Assembly: GCF_037975245.1 (NCBI RefSeq)
Contig: NC_092583.1
Coordinates: 9,398,764 to 9,462,763, forward strand
Length of the DNA stretch: 64,000 nt
Reading direction: 5' to 3'
DNA from: Apostichopus japonicus
Taxonomy: Eukaryota; Echinodermata; Holothuroidea; Aspidochirotida; Stichopodidae
Notes under the pieces: generated by a model
Told to the model about the DNA's origin: nothing
The model's input: the letters and a program-made list of their open reading frames with translations, nothing else
Databases searched by the model: none
Part shown: piece by piece, positions 46,693-64,000 of the stretch
Position numbering within the stretch: the stretch's first letter is position 1
Layout of the letters: each line of letters starts with the position of its first letter
Translations under genes and position numbers: made by a program

Positions 46693-46760
<68 letters not shown>
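46540..46760. repeat. Two (TA)n arrays around a GTCGAC-rich spacer
   Basis: TA arrays at about 46540-46602 and 46697-46759 flank about 95 bp. The spacer contains three copies of GTACCTTAGGTCGACAGT-like sequence and a palindrome, GGTCGACATTTCAGTGTCGACC when split at its centre (GGTCGAC and GTCGACC arms). It lies in the spacer about 600 bp upstream of gene C. Confidence 0.9.
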
Positions 46761-46763
<3 letters not shown>

Positions 46764-47377
46764 CATTAACTTAAGTTATGGTTCTCACTATGACCTTGTG
46801 TATACTAACAAGTTTGTGAATCATTAACTAACACAAGCCCTTAAAGAGAGGCAGATGCTATATCATCCACGAACTAATATTTTTACACGTTACTTGACCG
46901 TGTTCGTCTTTGCTATCAAACTGCAAGCACGGGAAATTTATTCTTGAATATTTTCTTGACCAAATAGATCATTAATGGTAAGTTTACATCTGTTTTCATA
47001 TTTTCTCCTGTTTTTCATTTTCGTTTCCATTTTTATATCAAGTCCAGGTTTACTAAAGAAAGGTAAAAAGTATTTAACATTTACTGTAAACAAAATATAT
47101 ATAACTATATGTATCTGGAATAGAGCAGGTTAGCAAACATCAAACATAAATTGGTCCGGATTATGATATGAAACTTATAATCAGAGACGCTTACACGCAT
47201 AATATACCGTTAATTTGCATAGCAAAATTTCGACTTATTTCTCGAAACTGGTGTCTCGAAATGTAAATAAGTAAATTCCTATTAATACTGTTACAAGAAA
47301 TGGATGGTAAGAACACTAGAAGATCAATAAATTTTGATACTAAACAGTTTGATGTCTTCTGTTCGTTTCCTCAGACC

Positions 47378-63292
<15,915 letters not shown>

Positions 63293-64000
63293 GTAAGTTT
63301 GTGCAATAGTACTAACCCCACCCCACTCCCACCCCCCCCCAAAAAAAACATGTCACCTTATTGAAAGTGTTTTTCATTTTCCATCTATCTATACACAATA
63401 GCATAGCTTCAACGAAATGGACATTAGGATACCGAATTCCAAACAAATACGCACACACAGCGGTGTGTTATACGCTCATCTTAATTAGAACCCCATTGTT
63501 TAATTTTCTATTGTTCGAATCCAGGTACTCTAACCTTAACAATACACCTGGACAATTCTTCTGAGGACGTGGTGACTCTGTGCAAATGGCGTCTGAGAAC
63601 TGGGAATTCGTTTGTTCACTCACACTCACCCCCATACCCCCCCCCCCAGCCCCTCCTCAAGCACACAAACTTACTGAAAATCCTACGAACATCTTGCCGA
63701 GACTTCCTGTGGGATTGTTTAGTGCTAACAGATTATTCTTTTGGGTGGCATACTCCTACTAGAGTCTCTATCAATCCGCCCGAGTGTTCTCCTATCTCAG
63801 GAAAAGTGCCATAAAGCAGCAGGAAAACATCTTTTTTGACATGTTATCAATCAAATTCTATTTTTTTGTTTGCTTGGATGTTGAAGAGCATTAATGGAAG
63901 TACATGTGGTGAAAACATTGGGTCAATTGAGGCAACTTAGATCACTTTAGACCTCTCAGGAACAGCGTACGAAAATTGTTTACTACTGAGTGAAGAGGTT
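63293..64000. other. Intron 16 of gene C, running off the window
   Basis: It follows the donor GTAAGTTT of exon 16. I searched for the second half of CUB4 (a phase-0 exon starting with a VYDG-like motif) and did not find it, so it should lie to the right. Open frames here are short and lack motifs. A C-run near 63640 is the only simple repeat. Confidence 0.6.

Larger units (their letters stand above)
40705..47377. other. Divergent intergenic spacer between genes B and C
   Basis: These 6.7 kb separate the start codons of B (-) and C (+), so they should hold both promoters. No coding exon is supported. The spacer contains the GGGGT tract, a hAT-like fragment with GGGCCAAATCCGTCCCGC near 41290-41310, the U2-SINE cluster with its MITE (44031-45200) and TA arrays at 46540-46760. 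A possible untranslated exon donor for gene B is ATTGAAG|GTAAAT on the minus strand near 42404, but this is speculative. Confidence 0.5.

Noticed and set aside
47300-47377. Upstream in-frame start giving gene C a 26-residue longer N-terminus
   Set aside because: The added residues are polar and would bury the signal peptide, and paralogues start at the position matching 47378.

Overview
The window looks like AT-rich animal nuclear DNA with large introns, many microsatellites, and dense small transposons. It holds no bacterial-type operons. By assembling spliced exons by eye I find one gene family filling most of it: three paralogous secreted serine proteases. Each has a signal peptide, an I9-type propeptide, a proteinase K-like S8 subtilase domain and a C-terminal string of CUB domains. 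CUB-tailed proteinase K-like proteases, Penelope-like and hAT elements and SINEs together suggest a marine invertebrate, perhaps an echinoderm or another invertebrate deuterostome. That assignment is inference; nothing here proves the taxon.

Layout. Positions 1-3444 are intergenic, with a Penelope-like reverse-transcriptase scrap at the left edge and an 80-bp direct repeat. Gene A (+, 3445-23779) has 15 coding exons and 755 aa. Positions 23780-26896 separate the convergent 3' ends of A and B and carry a U2 snRNA-headed SINE with a perfect target-site duplication. Gene B (-, 26897-40704) has 15 coding exons and 770 aa. Positions 40705-47377 are the divergent A/T-rich spacer between B and C, with a second U2-SINE cluster interrupted by a hAT-type MITE. 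Gene C (+, 47378 to beyond 63292) has 16 coding exons in view (848 codons) and runs off the right edge. It has one more CUB domain than A or B.

The three genes share intron positions and phases almost exactly. Asp, His and oxyanion-hole Asn fall at residues 138, 169 and 256 in all three, and the Ser at 321, 322 and 321. CUB modules are two-exon cassettes with phase-1 introns outside and a phase-0 intron inside, which explains how gene C could gain an extra CUB. Products are expected to be secreted, with the propeptide folding and inhibiting the protease and the CUB tail targeting it to substrates or matrix; this role is inferred from the families.

Introns and spacers hold most of the unusual structure. 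There are four hAT-type MITEs with exact 8-bp duplications or clear inverted ends, one nested in another. Three copies of a short, 5'-truncated element carry 13-15-bp duplications, two with a hammerhead-like motif. There is a GATATC-rich foldback array, several minisatellites (one ending 22 bp before a splice acceptor), and two GC-AG introns.
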